The position numbers and the translations under genes are program-made. DNA of 64,000 bases from Coprobacter secundus (GTDB lineage Bacteria > Bacteroidota > Bacteroidia > Bacteroidales > Coprobacteraceae): assembly GCA_000803105.1 (NCBI GenBank), contig JTDA01000014.1:54843-118842 (forward strand), given 5' to 3'. This document shows positions 52,651 through 61,342 of this stretch, piece after piece. How positions within the stretch are numbered: the stretch's first letter is position 1; each line of letters opens with the position of its first letter. The notes under the pieces were generated by a model. The model saw only the letters and a program-made list of their open reading frames with translations, was not told the DNA's origin and did no database searches.

Positions 52651-53376
52651 ATGGGACAGAAAGTAAATCCGATAAGTAACCGTTTGGGAATCATCCGTGG
52701 GTGGGATTCTAATTGGTATGGCGGCAAAAATTATGGCGATACTTTGGTAGAAGATACCAAAATTCGTAAATATCTGAATGCCCGTCTTGCAAAAGCAAGT
52801 GTTTCACGTATTGTCATCGAACGTACACTGAAACTGATTACTATTACTGTATGCACTGCGCGTCCAGGTATTATTATAGGTAAAGGTGGACAAGAGGTTG
52901 ACAAGCTGAAAGAAGAGTTGAAAAAAATTACAGACAAAGATGTTCAAATCAATATTTATGAAGTAAAAAGACCTGAACTTGATGCTGTAATTGTAGCTAG
53001 TAATATCGCTCGACAGATTGAAGGCAAAATTGCATATCGCCGCGCTGTGAAAATGGCAATCGCATCGACGATGCGTATGGGTGCTGAAGGTATCAAGGTT
53101 CAGGTATCCGGCCGATTGAATGGTGCAGAAATGGCTCGTTCTGAAATGTATAAAGAAGGTCGTACTCCTTTACATACATTGCGTGCCGATATTGATTATG
53201 CTTTGGTTGAAGCTCTTACTAAAGTCGGTTTAATTGGCGTTAAAGTATGGATTTGCCGTGGTGAAATTTATGGCAAAAAAGATTTGGCACCTTCTTTTGT
53301 AAGCAACTCTAAAGAATCACGTGGCGGTAACGCTGGAAATGGAAGCAAAAAAGGCTTCAAAAAACAAAAAAAGTAA
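52651..53376 (+). CDS. rpsC: 30S ribosomal protein S3
   Basis: A 241-residue mRNA-entry protein. MGQKVNPISNRLGIIRGWDS is at the N-terminus, a KH domain has ARPGIIIGKGGQEVDKLKEE, and GAEGIKVQVSGRLNGAEMAR is in the C-terminal domain. The tail is Gly/Asn/Lys-rich. Five bases after rplV. Confidence 0.98.
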   Translation: MGQKVNPISNRLGIIRGWDSNWYGGKNYGDTLVEDTKIRKYLNARLAKASVSRIVIERTLKLITITVCTARPGIIIGKGGQEVDKLKEELKKITDKDVQINIYEVKRPELDAVIVASNIARQIEGKIAYRRAVKMAIASTMRMGAEGIKVQVSGRLNGAEMARSEMYKEGRTPLHTLRADIDYALVEALTKVGLIGVKVWICRGEIYGKKDLAPSFVSNSKESRGGNAGNGSKKGFKKQKK

Positions 53377-53403
53377 TCGTTAAACGAATTGAATTAACAG
53401 AAA

Positions 53404-53835
53404 ATGTTACAACCGAAGAAGACAAAATTCAGAAGACAACAGAAAGGGCGTATGAAAGGATACGCTCAGAGGGGTAATCAGTTAGCCTTCGGTTCTTTTG
53501 GTATAAAATGTATGCAAACAAAATGGATAACAGGACGTCAGATTGAAGCTGCACGTATTGCTGTTACCCGTTATATGCAACGTCAAGGTCAAATCTGGAT
53601 TAGAATTTTTCCAGATAAACCTATTACCAAAAAACCAGCTGAGGTACGTATGGGTAAAGGTAAAGGTTCGCCTGAGGGTTTTGTGGCTCCTGTTACTCCT
53701 GGGAGAATTATTATTGAAGTCGAAGGAGTGCCTTTTGATGTCGCTAAAGAAGCATTGAGATTGGCAGCCCAGAAACTTCCGGTAACTACTAAGTTTGTCG
53801 TGAGACGCGACTACGATGCAACTCAAAATGTGTAA
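53404..53835 (+). CDS. rplP: 50S ribosomal protein L16
   Basis: A 143-residue protein beside the A site and 5S rRNA. MLQPKKTKFRRQQKGRMKG, IRIFPDKPITKKPAEVRMGK and KGSPEGFVAPVTPGRI are signatures. 27 bases after rpsC. Confidence 0.97.
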   Translation: MLQPKKTKFRRQQKGRMKGYAQRGNQLAFGSFGIKCMQTKWITGRQIEAARIAVTRYMQRQGQIWIRIFPDKPITKKPAEVRMGKGKGSPEGFVAPVTPGRIIIEVEGVPFDVAKEALRLAAQKLPVTTKFVVRRDYDATQNV

Positions 53836-53842
53836 ATAAGTT

Positions 53843-54037
53843 ATGAAAAAGGCAGAAATAAAAGAGTTGTCTACTAAAGAATTGGTAGAGAGAATAGAAG
53901 CTGAGGGTGTTGCATTGAACCGTATGGAAATCAATCACAGTATCTCTCCGCTTGATAATCCTGCTCAGATTAAACACAGCCGCAGGATGATTGCGCGCAT
54001 GAAGAGTGAGTTGCGCCAAAGAGAACTTAACAAATAA
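53843..54037 (+). CDS. rpmC: 50S ribosomal protein L29
   Basis: A 64-residue two-helix protein at the tunnel exit. IKELSTKELVERIEAEGVAL and KHSRRMIARMKSELRQRE fit the family. Seven bases after rplP. Confidence 0.95.
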   Translation: MKKAEIKELSTKELVERIEAEGVALNRMEINHSISPLDNPAQIKHSRRMIARMKSELRQRELNK

Positions 54038-54053
54038 TAACCAATTGAGCCTG

Positions 54054-54311
54054 ATGGAAACAAGAAACTTAAGAAAAGAGAGAATCGGGGTGGTTACTAG
54101 TAACAAAATGGATAAGACCATTACTGTTGCGGTTAAATGGAAGGAAAAACACCCTATTTATGGTAAGTTCGTAAATAAAACGAAAAAATACCATGCTCAC
54201 GATGAAAAAAACGAGTGCAACATTGGTGATACTGTAAAGTTGATGGAAACTCGCCCTTTGAGCAAAATGAAAAGATGGAGATTAGTTGAAATAATCGAAA
54301 GAGCTAAGTAA
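54054..54311 (+). CDS. rpsQ: 30S ribosomal protein S17
   Basis: An 85-residue OB-fold 16S-binding protein. METRNLRKERIGVVTSNKMD, KTITVAVKWKEKHPIYGKF and HDEKNECNIGDTVKLMETRP are typical. I chose ATG 54054; the frame is open upstream to 54006 within rpmC but homology starts here. Confidence 0.96.
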   Translation: METRNLRKERIGVVTSNKMDKTITVAVKWKEKHPIYGKFVNKTKKYHAHDEKNECNIGDTVKLMETRPLSKMKRWRLVEIIERAK

Positions 54312-54313
54312 TT

Positions 54314-54679
54314 ATGATACAACAAGAGTCAAGACTTACAGTCGCTGATAACAGTGGTGCTAAAGAAGCACTTTGTATACGTGTTTTAGGTGGTACAGGA
54401 AGACGCTATGCATCGGTAGGTGATGTAATTGTTGTCGCTATTAAAAGTGTAATACCATCCAGTGACATTAAAAAAGGTGCCGTATCTAAAGCTGTTATCG
54501 TGCGTACTAAGAAGGAAATCCGTCGTCAGGATGGATCCTATATTCGTTTCGATGATAACGCGTGTGTATTGTTGAACGGGGCTGGGGAAATTAGAGGTAG
54601 CCGTATTTTCGGACCGGTGGCGAGAGAATTGCGTGCTACGAATATGAAAATAGTTTCATTAGCACCGGAAGTACTTTAA
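54314..54679 (+). CDS. rplN: 50S ribosomal protein L14
   Basis: A 121-residue subunit-interface protein. MIQQESRLTVADNSGAKEAL, SVGDVIVVAIKSVIPSSDIK and RIFGPVARELR are signatures. Two bases after rpsQ. Confidence 0.97.
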   Translation: MIQQESRLTVADNSGAKEALCIRVLGGTGRRYASVGDVIVVAIKSVIPSSDIKKGAVSKAVIVRTKKEIRRQDGSYIRFDDNACVLLNGAGEIRGSRIFGPVARELRATNMKIVSLAPEVL

Positions 54680-54699
54680 TAGTATAAAAAAGAAAATTA

Positions 54700-55020
54700 A
54701 TGAGTAAATTACACATTAAAAAAGGTGATACTGTATACGTTAATGCCGGTGAAGACAAAGGTAAAACTGGCCGGGTGTTGCGTGTCCTTGTTAAGGATAA
54801 TCGTGCTGTCGTAGAAGGTATCAATATGGTGTCAAAGCACACCAAACCTAATGCCAAGAATCCTCAAGGAGGTATAGTGAAAATGGAAGCCCCGATTCAC
54901 ATTTCGAACTTAAATGTGCTCGATCCAAAGAGTAATAAACCTACTCGTATTGGTCGTAAAAGAAACGAAGCGGGAGTTTTAGTGCGTTATTCAAAAAAAT
55001 CAGGAGAGGAGATTAAGTAA
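54700..55020 (+). CDS. rplX: 50S ribosomal protein L24
   Basis: A 106-residue KOW-domain assembly initiator. KLHIKKGDTVYVNAGEDKGK, GINMVSKHTKPNAKNPQGGI and EAPIHISNLNV are typical. The stop shares one base with the rplE ATG. Confidence 0.97.
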   Translation: MSKLHIKKGDTVYVNAGEDKGKTGRVLRVLVKDNRAVVEGINMVSKHTKPNAKNPQGGIVKMEAPIHISNLNVLDPKSNKPTRIGRKRNEAGVLVRYSKKSGEEIK

Positions 55021-55577
55021 TGAGCAATACTGCAAGTCTTAAAAACGATTATAAAGAAAGAATCGTTCCCGCTTTGATGAAAGAGTTTAAATATAGCTCG
55101 GTAATGCAGGTGCCGGTCCTGAAAAAGATTGTGATCAATCAGGGACTCGGTCAAGCTGTTGCTGATAAAAAAATTATAGAAACAGCTATTAATGAGTTAA
55201 CTGCTATAACAGGGCAGAAAGCTGTTGCTACTCTTTCCAAGAAAGATATTTCGAACTTCAAGCTTCGTAAAAAAATGCCGATTGGAGTTATGGTAACTCT
55301 TCGTCGTGAAAGAATGTATGAATTCCTTGAGCGTCTTGTACGTGTGGCTTTACCTCGTATTCGTGACTTTAAGGGTATCGAAGGAAAGCTTGATGGAAGA
55401 GGTAATTATACACTCGGTGTTCAAGAACAAATTATTTTCCCTGAAATAAATATTGATAGTATTACTAAAATTTTGGGAATGAATATTACCTTTGTAACAT
55501 CTGCTGAGACAGATGAAGAAGGGTATGCCTTATTAAAGGAATTTGGTTTACCTTTTAAAAATGCAAAAAAGAACTAA
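55020..55577 (+). CDS. rplE: 50S ribosomal protein L5
   Basis: A 185-residue 5S rRNA-binding protein. KKIVINQGLGQAVADKK, FKLRKKMPIGVMVTLR and GRGNYTLGVQEQIIFPEI fit the family. It overlaps rplX by one base, suggesting coupled translation. Confidence 0.97.
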   Translation: MSNTASLKNDYKERIVPALMKEFKYSSVMQVPVLKKIVINQGLGQAVADKKIIETAINELTAITGQKAVATLSKKDISNFKLRKKMPIGVMVTLRRERMYEFLERLVRVALPRIRDFKGIEGKLDGRGNYTLGVQEQIIFPEINIDSITKILGMNITFVTSAETDEEGYALLKEFGLPFKNAKKN

Positions 55578-55580
55578 GAT

Positions 55581-55850
55581 ATGGCAAAAGAATCAATGAA
55601 AGCCCGCGAAGTGAAACGCGCTAAATTAGTTGCTAAATATGCTGCCAAGAGAGCTCAATATCTGGCAGAAGGTAACTATGTAGCTCTTCAGTCGCTGCCT
55701 AAAAATGCTTCTCCTGTACGTTTGCACAATCGTTGTAAATTGACAGGACGTCCGAAGGGGTATATCCGCCAATTCGGAATTTCTCGTATTCAATTTCGAG
55801 AAATGGCATCGGCAGGCTTAATACCGGGTGTAAAAAAAGCAAGCTGGTAA
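55581..55850 (+). CDS. rpsN: 30S ribosomal protein S14 (zinc-free form)
   Basis: An 89-residue long form. MAKESMKAREVKRAKLVAKY, then RLHNRCKLTGRPKGYIRQFG and SRIQFREMASAG. Only one cysteine remains, so the zinc ribbon of the short form is missing. Three bases after rplE. Confidence 0.96.
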   Translation: MAKESMKAREVKRAKLVAKYAAKRAQYLAEGNYVALQSLPKNASPVRLHNRCKLTGRPKGYIRQFGISRIQFREMASAGLIPGVKKASW

Positions 55851-55869
55851 ATTATTTTTAGTGTTAAAT

Positions 55870-55892
55870 ATTGTCCGGAAGGCCGGATCAAT
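55870..55892 (+). promoter_or_regulatory. GC-rich stem-loop before rpsH
   Basis: TCCGG-AAGG-CCGGA, extended by ATTG/CAAT across one bulge, lies 17 bases before the rpsH ATG. It is conspicuous in an otherwise A/T-rich spacer. A translational control site is possible but unproven. Confidence 0.4.
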
Positions 55893-55909
55893 TTAAACAA
55901 ATTATTTTT

Positions 55910-56305
55910 ATGACAGATCCAATAGCAGATTATCTTACAAGATTGAGAAATGCAATTAAAGCTCAACATAGAGTAGTTGAAGTGCCTGCCTCAAACTTGA
56001 AAAAAGAAATCACGAAAATCCTTTTTGACAAAGGTTACATTCTTAATTATAAGTTTGTAGAAGATGGTCCTCGTGGCACAATAAAAATTGCCTTGAAGTA
56101 TGACCCCGTTAATAAAGTAAACGCAATCAAGAAACTTATTCGGGTTTCTACTCCGGGTTTACGTCAGTACACTGGTTATAAAGATATGCCCCGCGTTTTG
56201 AACGGCTTGGGTATTGCTATTCTTTCTACCTCTAAAGGTGTTATGACTAACAAAGAAGCCCGTGAACTGATGATTGGTGGTGAAGTATTATGTTATATCT
56301 ACTAA
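55910..56305 (+). CDS. rpsH: 30S ribosomal protein S8
   Basis: A 131-residue central-domain 16S-binding protein. MTDPIADYLTRLRNAIKAQH and LGIAILSTSKGVMTNKEARE are signatures. I chose ATG 55910; a longer frame to 55871 starts inside the upstream stem-loop. Confidence 0.97.
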   Translation: MTDPIADYLTRLRNAIKAQHRVVEVPASNLKKEITKILFDKGYILNYKFVEDGPRGTIKIALKYDPVNKVNAIKKLIRVSTPGLRQYTGYKDMPRVLNGLGIAILSTSKGVMTNKEARELMIGGEVLCYIY

Positions 56306-56306
56306 A

Positions 56307-56313
56307 AAGGAGG
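56307..56313 (+). promoter_or_regulatory. Strong Shine-Dalgarno sequence of rplF
   Basis: AAGGAGG, 7 bases from the rplF ATG, the same spacing as at rplW. Confidence 0.8.
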
Positions 56314-56320
56314 TTTAATT

Positions 56321-56875
56321 ATGTCAAGAATAGGAAAATTGCCCATAAATATACCTGCAGGTGTAACAGTTACGGTTAACGGAGACGAAGTTAAAGTTAA
56401 AGGACCTAAAGGAGAAATGTCTCAGATAGTTACTGGAGGCATTAAAGTGGAAATTGTTGACGGACATGTTGTCGTTAGCAGACCCAGTGATGATAAAGAA
56501 CACCGTGCATTACATGGTTTATATCGTTCTTTGATTAACAATATGGTAATAGGAGTTTCTGAAGGATATAAAAAAGAGTTGGAACTCGTGGGAGTCGGGT
56601 ATCGTGCTGCCAATAATGGACAGGTACTTGACCTATCTCTAGGTTATTCTCATAATATATATTTGAAATTGCCGAAAGAAATCAAATTGGAAACTAAATC
56701 TGAAAGAAATAAAAACCCGTTAATCATTCTCGAATCATGCGATAAGCAACTGATAGGGCAAGTTTGTTCAAAAATTCGCTCTTTCCGTAAGCCTGAACCT
56801 TATAAAGGAAAAGGTATTAAGTTCGTTGGTGAGATTATTCGTCGTAAATCGGGAAAATCAGCAGGTGCTAAATAA
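56321..56875 (+). CDS. rplF: 50S ribosomal protein L6
   Basis: A 184-residue two-domain protein near the sarcin-ricin loop. MSRIGKLPINIPAGVTV, KGPKGEMSQ, and PEPYKGKGIKFVGEIIRRK in the second domain. It has a complete AAGGAGG ribosome binding site. Confidence 0.97.
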   Translation: MSRIGKLPINIPAGVTVTVNGDEVKVKGPKGEMSQIVTGGIKVEIVDGHVVVSRPSDDKEHRALHGLYRSLINNMVIGVSEGYKKELELVGVGYRAANNGQVLDLSLGYSHNIYLKLPKEIKLETKSERNKNPLIILESCDKQLIGQVCSKIRSFRKPEPYKGKGIKFVGEIIRRKSGKSAGAK

Positions 56876-56896
56876 TTCACGTAAATAGGTATAATC

Positions 56897-57235
56897 ATGA
56901 TAACGAAAATAGAAAGAAGATTAAAGATTAAAACCCGCATACGTGGTAAGGTTTCAGGTTCTGCTGAACGTCCCCGTATGACCGTTTTCAGAAGCAATAA
57001 AGAGATATATGTGCAGTTAATTGATGATTTAGCTGGAAAAACTCTTGCTACAGCTTCTTCTAAAGGCTTTGAAGGTACAAAGAAAGAACAAGCTGCCCAA
57101 GTTGGGGAACTCATTGCTAAAAAAGCACAAGAAGCAGGTATTACAGCTGTTGTATTTGATCGTAATGGTTACTTATATCATGGTCGAGTTAAAGAATTAG
57201 CTGATGCCGCACGTAACGGTGGACTTAAATTATAA
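56897..57235 (+). CDS. rplR: 50S ribosomal protein L18
   Basis: A 112-residue 5S rRNA-binding protein. RIRGKVSGSAERPRMTVFRS, NKEIYVQLIDDLAGKTLATA and AVFDRNGYLYHGRVKELADA (with a conserved FDRNGY) are typical. 21 bases after rplF. Confidence 0.97.
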   Translation: MITKIERRLKIKTRIRGKVSGSAERPRMTVFRSNKEIYVQLIDDLAGKTLATASSKGFEGTKKEQAAQVGELIAKKAQEAGITAVVFDRNGYLYHGRVKELADAARNGGLKL

Positions 57236-57240
57236 AGAAC

Positions 57241-57759
57241 ATGGCAGGAAAAAGTAATAGAGTAAAATCGACCAACGATTTAGAATTGAAAGATAGATTA
57301 GTTGCTATTAATCGTGTAACGAAAGTAACGAAGGGAGGACGTACTTTTAGTTTCTCTGCTATCGTTGTAGTTGGTAATGAAGACGGCATTGTAGGTTGGG
57401 GATTAGGTAAAGCTAGCGAGGTAACAACTGCAATTGCTAAAGGTGTAGAAGCTGCTAAGAAAAACTTAATTCAAGTTCCAGTTCGTAAAGGAACAATCCC
57501 CCACGAGCAACTTGCTAAATTTGGTGGGGCATTAGTATATATCAAACCGGCTTCTCATGGTACCGGAGTGAAAGCGGGTGGTGCTATGCGTGCTGTACTT
57601 GAGAGTGTTGGAGTAACTGATGTACTTGCAAAATCTAAAGGTTCATCTAATCCTCATAATCTGGTAAAAGCAACTATGGCTGCTTTAAGTGAATTGAGAG
57701 ATGCTTATACCGTAGCACAAAATCGTGGTGTAGCATTGGAAAAAGTATTTAAAGGTTAA
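57241..57759 (+). CDS. rpsE: 30S ribosomal protein S5
   Basis: A 172-residue fidelity protein with an N-terminal dsRNA-binding-like domain. KDRLVAINRVTKVTKGGRTF, GNEDGIVGWGLGKASEV and AGGAMRAVLESVGVTDVLAK are signatures. Five bases after rplR. Confidence 0.97.
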   Translation: MAGKSNRVKSTNDLELKDRLVAINRVTKVTKGGRTFSFSAIVVVGNEDGIVGWGLGKASEVTTAIAKGVEAAKKNLIQVPVRKGTIPHEQLAKFGGALVYIKPASHGTGVKAGGAMRAVLESVGVTDVLAKSKGSSNPHNLVKATMAALSELRDAYTVAQNRGVALEKVFKG

Positions 57760-57774
57760 TGAAAGGCTGGATAT

Positions 57775-57951
57775 ATGGAAACAATTAAGATCAAACAAGT
57801 AAGAAGTAGAATTAAGTGTCCTGCTGTTCAGAAAAGAACCCTAGATGCTCTTGGTCTGAGGAAAATGAATCAGATTGTTGAGCATACTGCTACTCCTCAA
57901 ATTTTGGGAATGGTAGAAAAGGTGAAACATTTAGTTGTAGTAGTAGAGTAA
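57775..57951 (+). CDS. rpmD: 50S ribosomal protein L30
   Basis: A 58-residue protein read by hand from ATG 57775 to TAA 57949-57951. It begins METIKIKQVRSRIKCP; RTLDALGLRKMNQIVEHTAT is the L30 signature. It sits in its standard place between rpsE and rplO. Confidence 0.95.
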   Translation: METIKIKQVRSRIKCPAVQKRTLDALGLRKMNQIVEHTATPQILGMVEKVKHLVVVVE

Positions 57952-57977
57952 TTCATTGATTGAAAAAAAGTAGTAAT

Positions 57978-58424
57978 ATGGATTTGAGTAATTTAAAACC
58001 TGTAGCAGGTTCTACCAAGACAAGAAAAAGAATCGGACGGGGTCCGGGTTCTGGTTTAGGGGGAACATCTACAAGAGGTCATAAAGGGGCCAAATCAAGA
58101 TCGGGATATTCAAAGAAAATCGGTTTTGAAGGTGGACAAATGCCTTTGCAGCGTCGTGTCCCGAAATTTGGTTTTAAGAATATTAACCGTGTAGAATATA
58201 AAGCAATCAATATAGAGACTATTCAAGCTTTGGCTACTGCTAAAAACCTTGAAAAGGTAGGTATTGAAAACTTGATTGAGGCTGGTTTTATTTCTAGTAC
58301 TCAGTTGGTGAAAATTCTTGGTAAAGGTGCAATTTCGTCTAAATTAGAGGTATCTGCTCATGCTTTCTCTAAGACAGCCGAAACTGCTATTGTTGCCGCA
58401 GGTGGAACCGTAGTTAAACTCTAA
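57978..58424 (+). CDS. rplO: 50S ribosomal protein L15
   Basis: A 148-residue late-assembly protein. MDLSNLKPVAGSTKTRKRIG, GRGPGSGLGGTSTRGHKGAK and GFEGGQMPLQRRVPKFGF are typical. ATG 57978 is preferred over an in-frame TTG at 57960. Confidence 0.97.
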   Translation: MDLSNLKPVAGSTKTRKRIGRGPGSGLGGTSTRGHKGAKSRSGYSKKIGFEGGQMPLQRRVPKFGFKNINRVEYKAINIETIQALATAKNLEKVGIENLIEAGFISSTQLVKILGKGAISSKLEVSAHAFSKTAETAIVAAGGTVVKL

Positions 58425-58428
58425 CCCC

Positions 58429-59760
58429 ATGAGAGCAATAGAAACTATAAAAAACATATGGAAGATTGAGGATCTGAGAAATCGGATTCTCACTACCATT
58501 CTTTTTGTGATGGTGTACCGAGCAGGAAGTTATGTTGTACTTCCGGGTATTGATCCGCAGTTTTTAACCCAATTGCAAAACCAGACTCGTGGTGGTTTGA
58601 TGCAGTTATTGGATATGTTTTCAGGAGGTGCATTCTCTAATGCTTCTATTTTTGCATTAGGTATTATGCCTTATATCTCCGCTTCGATTGTTATCCAGTT
58701 ATTAGGTATGGCTCTTCCACATTTTCAGAAGCTTCAGCGTGAAGGAGAGAGTGGACGACGCAAACTTAATCAGTATACTCGTTATCTTACTGTCGCTATT
58801 CTGTTGATTCAAGGTCCTTCTTATCTGGTTAATCTAAGAGTTCAGATGCAAGGAGCTTTCCCGGCAGATTTTATGTTTATAGTTTCTTCTACAATAATAC
58901 TTGCCGCTGGCAGTATGTTTATTATGTGGTTGGGTGAACGCATCACCGACAGAGGTATCGGTAACGGTATTTCGTTTATTATCTTGGTAGGTATCATTGC
59001 TCGTCTTCCGCAAGCTTTTGTGCAAGAATTTATTATGCGCACAGCTACGACATCTGGAGGTTTGGTTATGTTCCTTGCTGAGATTGTTTTCTTATTATTT
59101 GTGATTTCAGCTTCTATTTTGTTAGTGCAAGGTACTCGTAAGGTGCCTGTGCAGTATGCAAAACGTGTAGTTGGAAATAAACAGTATGGTGGAGCAAGAC
59201 AGTATATACCTTTGAAAGTTAATACTGCTGGAGTAATGCCTATTATCTTTGCCCAAGCTATTATGTTTATTCCTATTACTTTGGTAGGTTTTTCTACAGA
59301 TAATGCAACGAGTGCATTTATGCGTTCGTTTATGACCAATACTGGATTCTGGTATAATTTTGTCTTTGCATTTTTGATTATTGTATTTACCTATTTTTAT
59401 ACTGCAATTACAGTACAACCTACACAAATGGCAGAAGATATGAAACGTAATAACGGTTTCATTCCGGGAATAAAGCCAGGAAAACAAACTGCATCGTATC
59501 TCGATTCTATTATGTCGCGCATTACTTTGCCAGGTTCAATTTTCCTTGCTATTGTCGCAATTATGCCTGCTTTTGCACAAATTGCCGGAATTAGCGCTGA
59601 ATTTTCACAATTTTTTGGAGGTACATCTTTGCTCATTCTTGTGGGTGTCGTTCTCGATACATTACAGCAGATTGAAAGCCATTTGATGATGCGCCATTAC
59701 GACGGTCTTCTTAAATCTGGAAAGATTAAAGGGCGTACTGGTTCGATCGCCGCATATTGA
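58429..59760 (+). CDS. secY: Preprotein translocase subunit SecY
   Basis: A 443-residue ten-helix membrane channel for protein export and membrane insertion. DLRNRILTTILFVMVYRAGS near the N-terminus, GIMPYISASIVIQLL (helix 2), GIGNGISFIILVGI and IPGIKPGKQTASYLD are signatures. Four bases after rplO. It is the channel partner of SecDF, also in this window. Confidence 0.98.
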   Translation: MRAIETIKNIWKIEDLRNRILTTILFVMVYRAGSYVVLPGIDPQFLTQLQNQTRGGLMQLLDMFSGGAFSNASIFALGIMPYISASIVIQLLGMALPHFQKLQREGESGRRKLNQYTRYLTVAILLIQGPSYLVNLRVQMQGAFPADFMFIVSSTIILAAGSMFIMWLGERITDRGIGNGISFIILVGIIARLPQAFVQEFIMRTATTSGGLVMFLAEIVFLLFVISASILLVQGTRKVPVQYAKRVVGNKQYGGARQYIPLKVNTAGVMPIIFAQAIMFIPITLVGFSTDNATSAFMRSFMTNTGFWYNFVFAFLIIVFTYFYTAITVQPTQMAEDMKRNNGFIPGIKPGKQTASYLDSIMSRITLPGSIFLAIVAIMPAFAQIAGISAEFSQFFGGTSLLILVGVVLDTLQQIESHLMMRHYDGLLKSGKIKGRTGSIAAY

Positions 59761-59781
59761 TATATTGAAGATTTATAGATA

Positions 59782-60564
59782 ATGATTTATCTTAAGACAG
59801 ATGACGAAATAGAGTTGATGCGTGAAAGTAATCTCTTAGTGGGAATGACACTTGGTGAAATTGCCAAATGGATAATTCCGGGGATTACAACGCTGAAGCT
59901 TGATAAAATAGCCGAAGAATTTATTAGGGATCATAATGCAATTCCTGGTTTTCTTGGTTATGGAGGATTTCCCAATTCTTTATGTATTTCTGTCAATGAG
60001 CAAGTGGTGCACGGTATACCTTCAAATTACGAACTTAGAGAAGGAGATGTAGTTTCGGTAGACTGCGGTGTTATAAAGAATGGTTTCAATGGAGATTCTG
60101 CTTATACGTTTTGTGTAGGAGATGTTACTGATGAAGTTCGTCGCTTGTTGAAGACAACAAAAGAATCACTCTATCTCGGAATAGAGCAAGCTGTTGAAGG
60201 AAGACGTATTGGAGATATCAGCCATGCAATACAAATATATTGTGAGCATAAAGGATATAGTGTTGTTCGAGAGCTTTGTGGGCATGGTATTGGCAAAAGG
60301 CTTCATGAGGATCCAGAGGTTCCTAATTATGGACGTCGTGGATGCGGTCCTCTTTTAAAAAAAGGAATGTGTATTGCGATAGAGCCAATGATAAATTTGG
60401 GATCACGCAATATTATTATTGAACGGGACGGGTGGACAACCCGTACTCGTGATCGTAAGCCGTCGGCACATTTTGAGCATACGGTTGCTATTCGTGAGGA
60501 AAAAGCCGATATTTTGTCTTCATTCCAGTTTGTAGAAGAAGTTTTAGGAGGTAAATCAATTTAA
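59782..60564 (+). CDS. map: Methionine aminopeptidase, type I
   Basis: A 260-residue enzyme that removes the initiator methionine. The five metal ligands are all present: Asp94, Asp105, His168 (CGHGIG), Glu201 (IEPMINLG) and Glu232 (HFEHTVAI). Length fits the short type Ia form. It sits between secY and infA, the usual order. Confidence 0.98.
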   Translation: MIYLKTDDEIELMRESNLLVGMTLGEIAKWIIPGITTLKLDKIAEEFIRDHNAIPGFLGYGGFPNSLCISVNEQVVHGIPSNYELREGDVVSVDCGVIKNGFNGDSAYTFCVGDVTDEVRRLLKTTKESLYLGIEQAVEGRRIGDISHAIQIYCEHKGYSVVRELCGHGIGKRLHEDPEVPNYGRRGCGPLLKKGMCIAIEPMINLGSRNIIIERDGWTTRTRDRKPSAHFEHTVAIREEKADILSSFQFVEEVLGGKSI

Positions 60565-60572
60565 TATTTTAT

Positions 60573-60791
60573 ATGGCAAAACAATCAGCAATAGAACAAG
60601 ATGGTGTAATAGTAGAGGCATTATCAAATGCCATGTTCAGAGTAGAATTAGAAAATGGACATGAGATTACTGCTCATATTTCAGGTAAAATGAGAATGCA
60701 TTATATTAAGATTCTCCCTGGTGACAAAGTAAGAGTAGAAATGTCCCCCTATGATTTATCCAAAGGAAGAATTGCTTTTAGATATAAATAA
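60573..60791 (+). CDS. infA: Translation initiation factor IF-1
   Basis: A 72-residue OB-fold factor that binds the 30S A site. AKQSAIEQDGVIVEALSNAM, NGHEITAHISGKMRMHYIKI and YDLSKGRIAFRYK are typical. Eight bases after map. Confidence 0.97.
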   Translation: MAKQSAIEQDGVIVEALSNAMFRVELENGHEITAHISGKMRMHYIKILPGDKVRVEMSPYDLSKGRIAFRYK

Positions 60792-60802
60792 TACAAAAAG
60801 AT

Positions 60803-60919
60803 ATGAAAGTAAGAGCATCATTAAAAAAGCGTACGCCCGATTGCAAAATCGTTAGAAGAAATGGCCGCTTGTATATTATTAACAAGAAAAATCCTAAGTA
60901 TAAACAACGTCAAGGATAA
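60803..60919 (+). CDS. rpmJ: 50S ribosomal protein L36 (zinc-free form)
   Basis: A 38-residue protein read by hand: MKVRASLKKRTPDCKIVRRN, then GRLYIINKKNPKYKQRQG. Of the usual C-C-C-H zinc ligands, only Cys14 remains (positions 11, 27 and 32-33 are Thr, Asn and Lys-Tyr), so it should not bind zinc. Confidence 0.95.
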   Translation: MKVRASLKKRTPDCKIVRRNGRLYIINKKNPKYKQRQG

Positions 60920-60924
60920 TTTAT

Positions 60925-60932
60925 TATTTTTG
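60925..60932 (+). promoter_or_regulatory. Possible internal promoter before rpsM
   Basis: TATTTTTG matches TANNTTTG, 20 bases before the rpsM ATG, in a spacer of 33 bases. No clear -33 element, so support is partial. Confidence 0.35.
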
Positions 60933-60952
60933 CAAAATAATTTTTCTATTAT

Positions 60953-61333
60953 ATGGCTATAAGAATAGTTGGAGTAGACTTGCCGCAAAATAAAAGAGGC
61001 GAAATCGCATTGACCTATATCTATGGAATAGGTCGGAGTGCATCAAATACCATTTTGGAAAAAGCCGGTATTGATAAAGATATTAAAGTAAAAGACTGGA
61101 CCGATGAACAAGCCGCAAAAGTGCGAGAGATTATTGGTGCAGAATACAAAGTAGAAGGTGACCTTCGTTCAGAAGTGCAGCTTAACATTAAGCGCCTTAT
61201 GGATATTGGCTGTTACCGTGGTATCCGTCATCGTAACGGTCTGCCTGTGAGAGGTCAGAGTACAAAAAATAACGCCCGTACACGTAAGGGTAGAAAGAAA
61301 ACAGTTGCTAACAAGAAAAAAGCTACTAAATAA
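60953..61333 (+). CDS. rpsM: 30S ribosomal protein S13
   Basis: A 126-residue head protein contacting tRNA and the 50S. MAIRIVGVDLPQNKRGEIAL, YIYGIGRSASNTILEKAGID and RHRNGLPVRGQSTKNNARTR are signatures. First gene of the alpha group. Confidence 0.97.
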   Translation: MAIRIVGVDLPQNKRGEIALTYIYGIGRSASNTILEKAGIDKDIKVKDWTDEQAAKVREIIGAEYKVEGDLRSEVQLNIKRLMDIGCYRGIRHRNGLPVRGQSTKNNARTRKGRKKTVANKKKATK

Positions 61334-61342
61334 TAATTAAGT

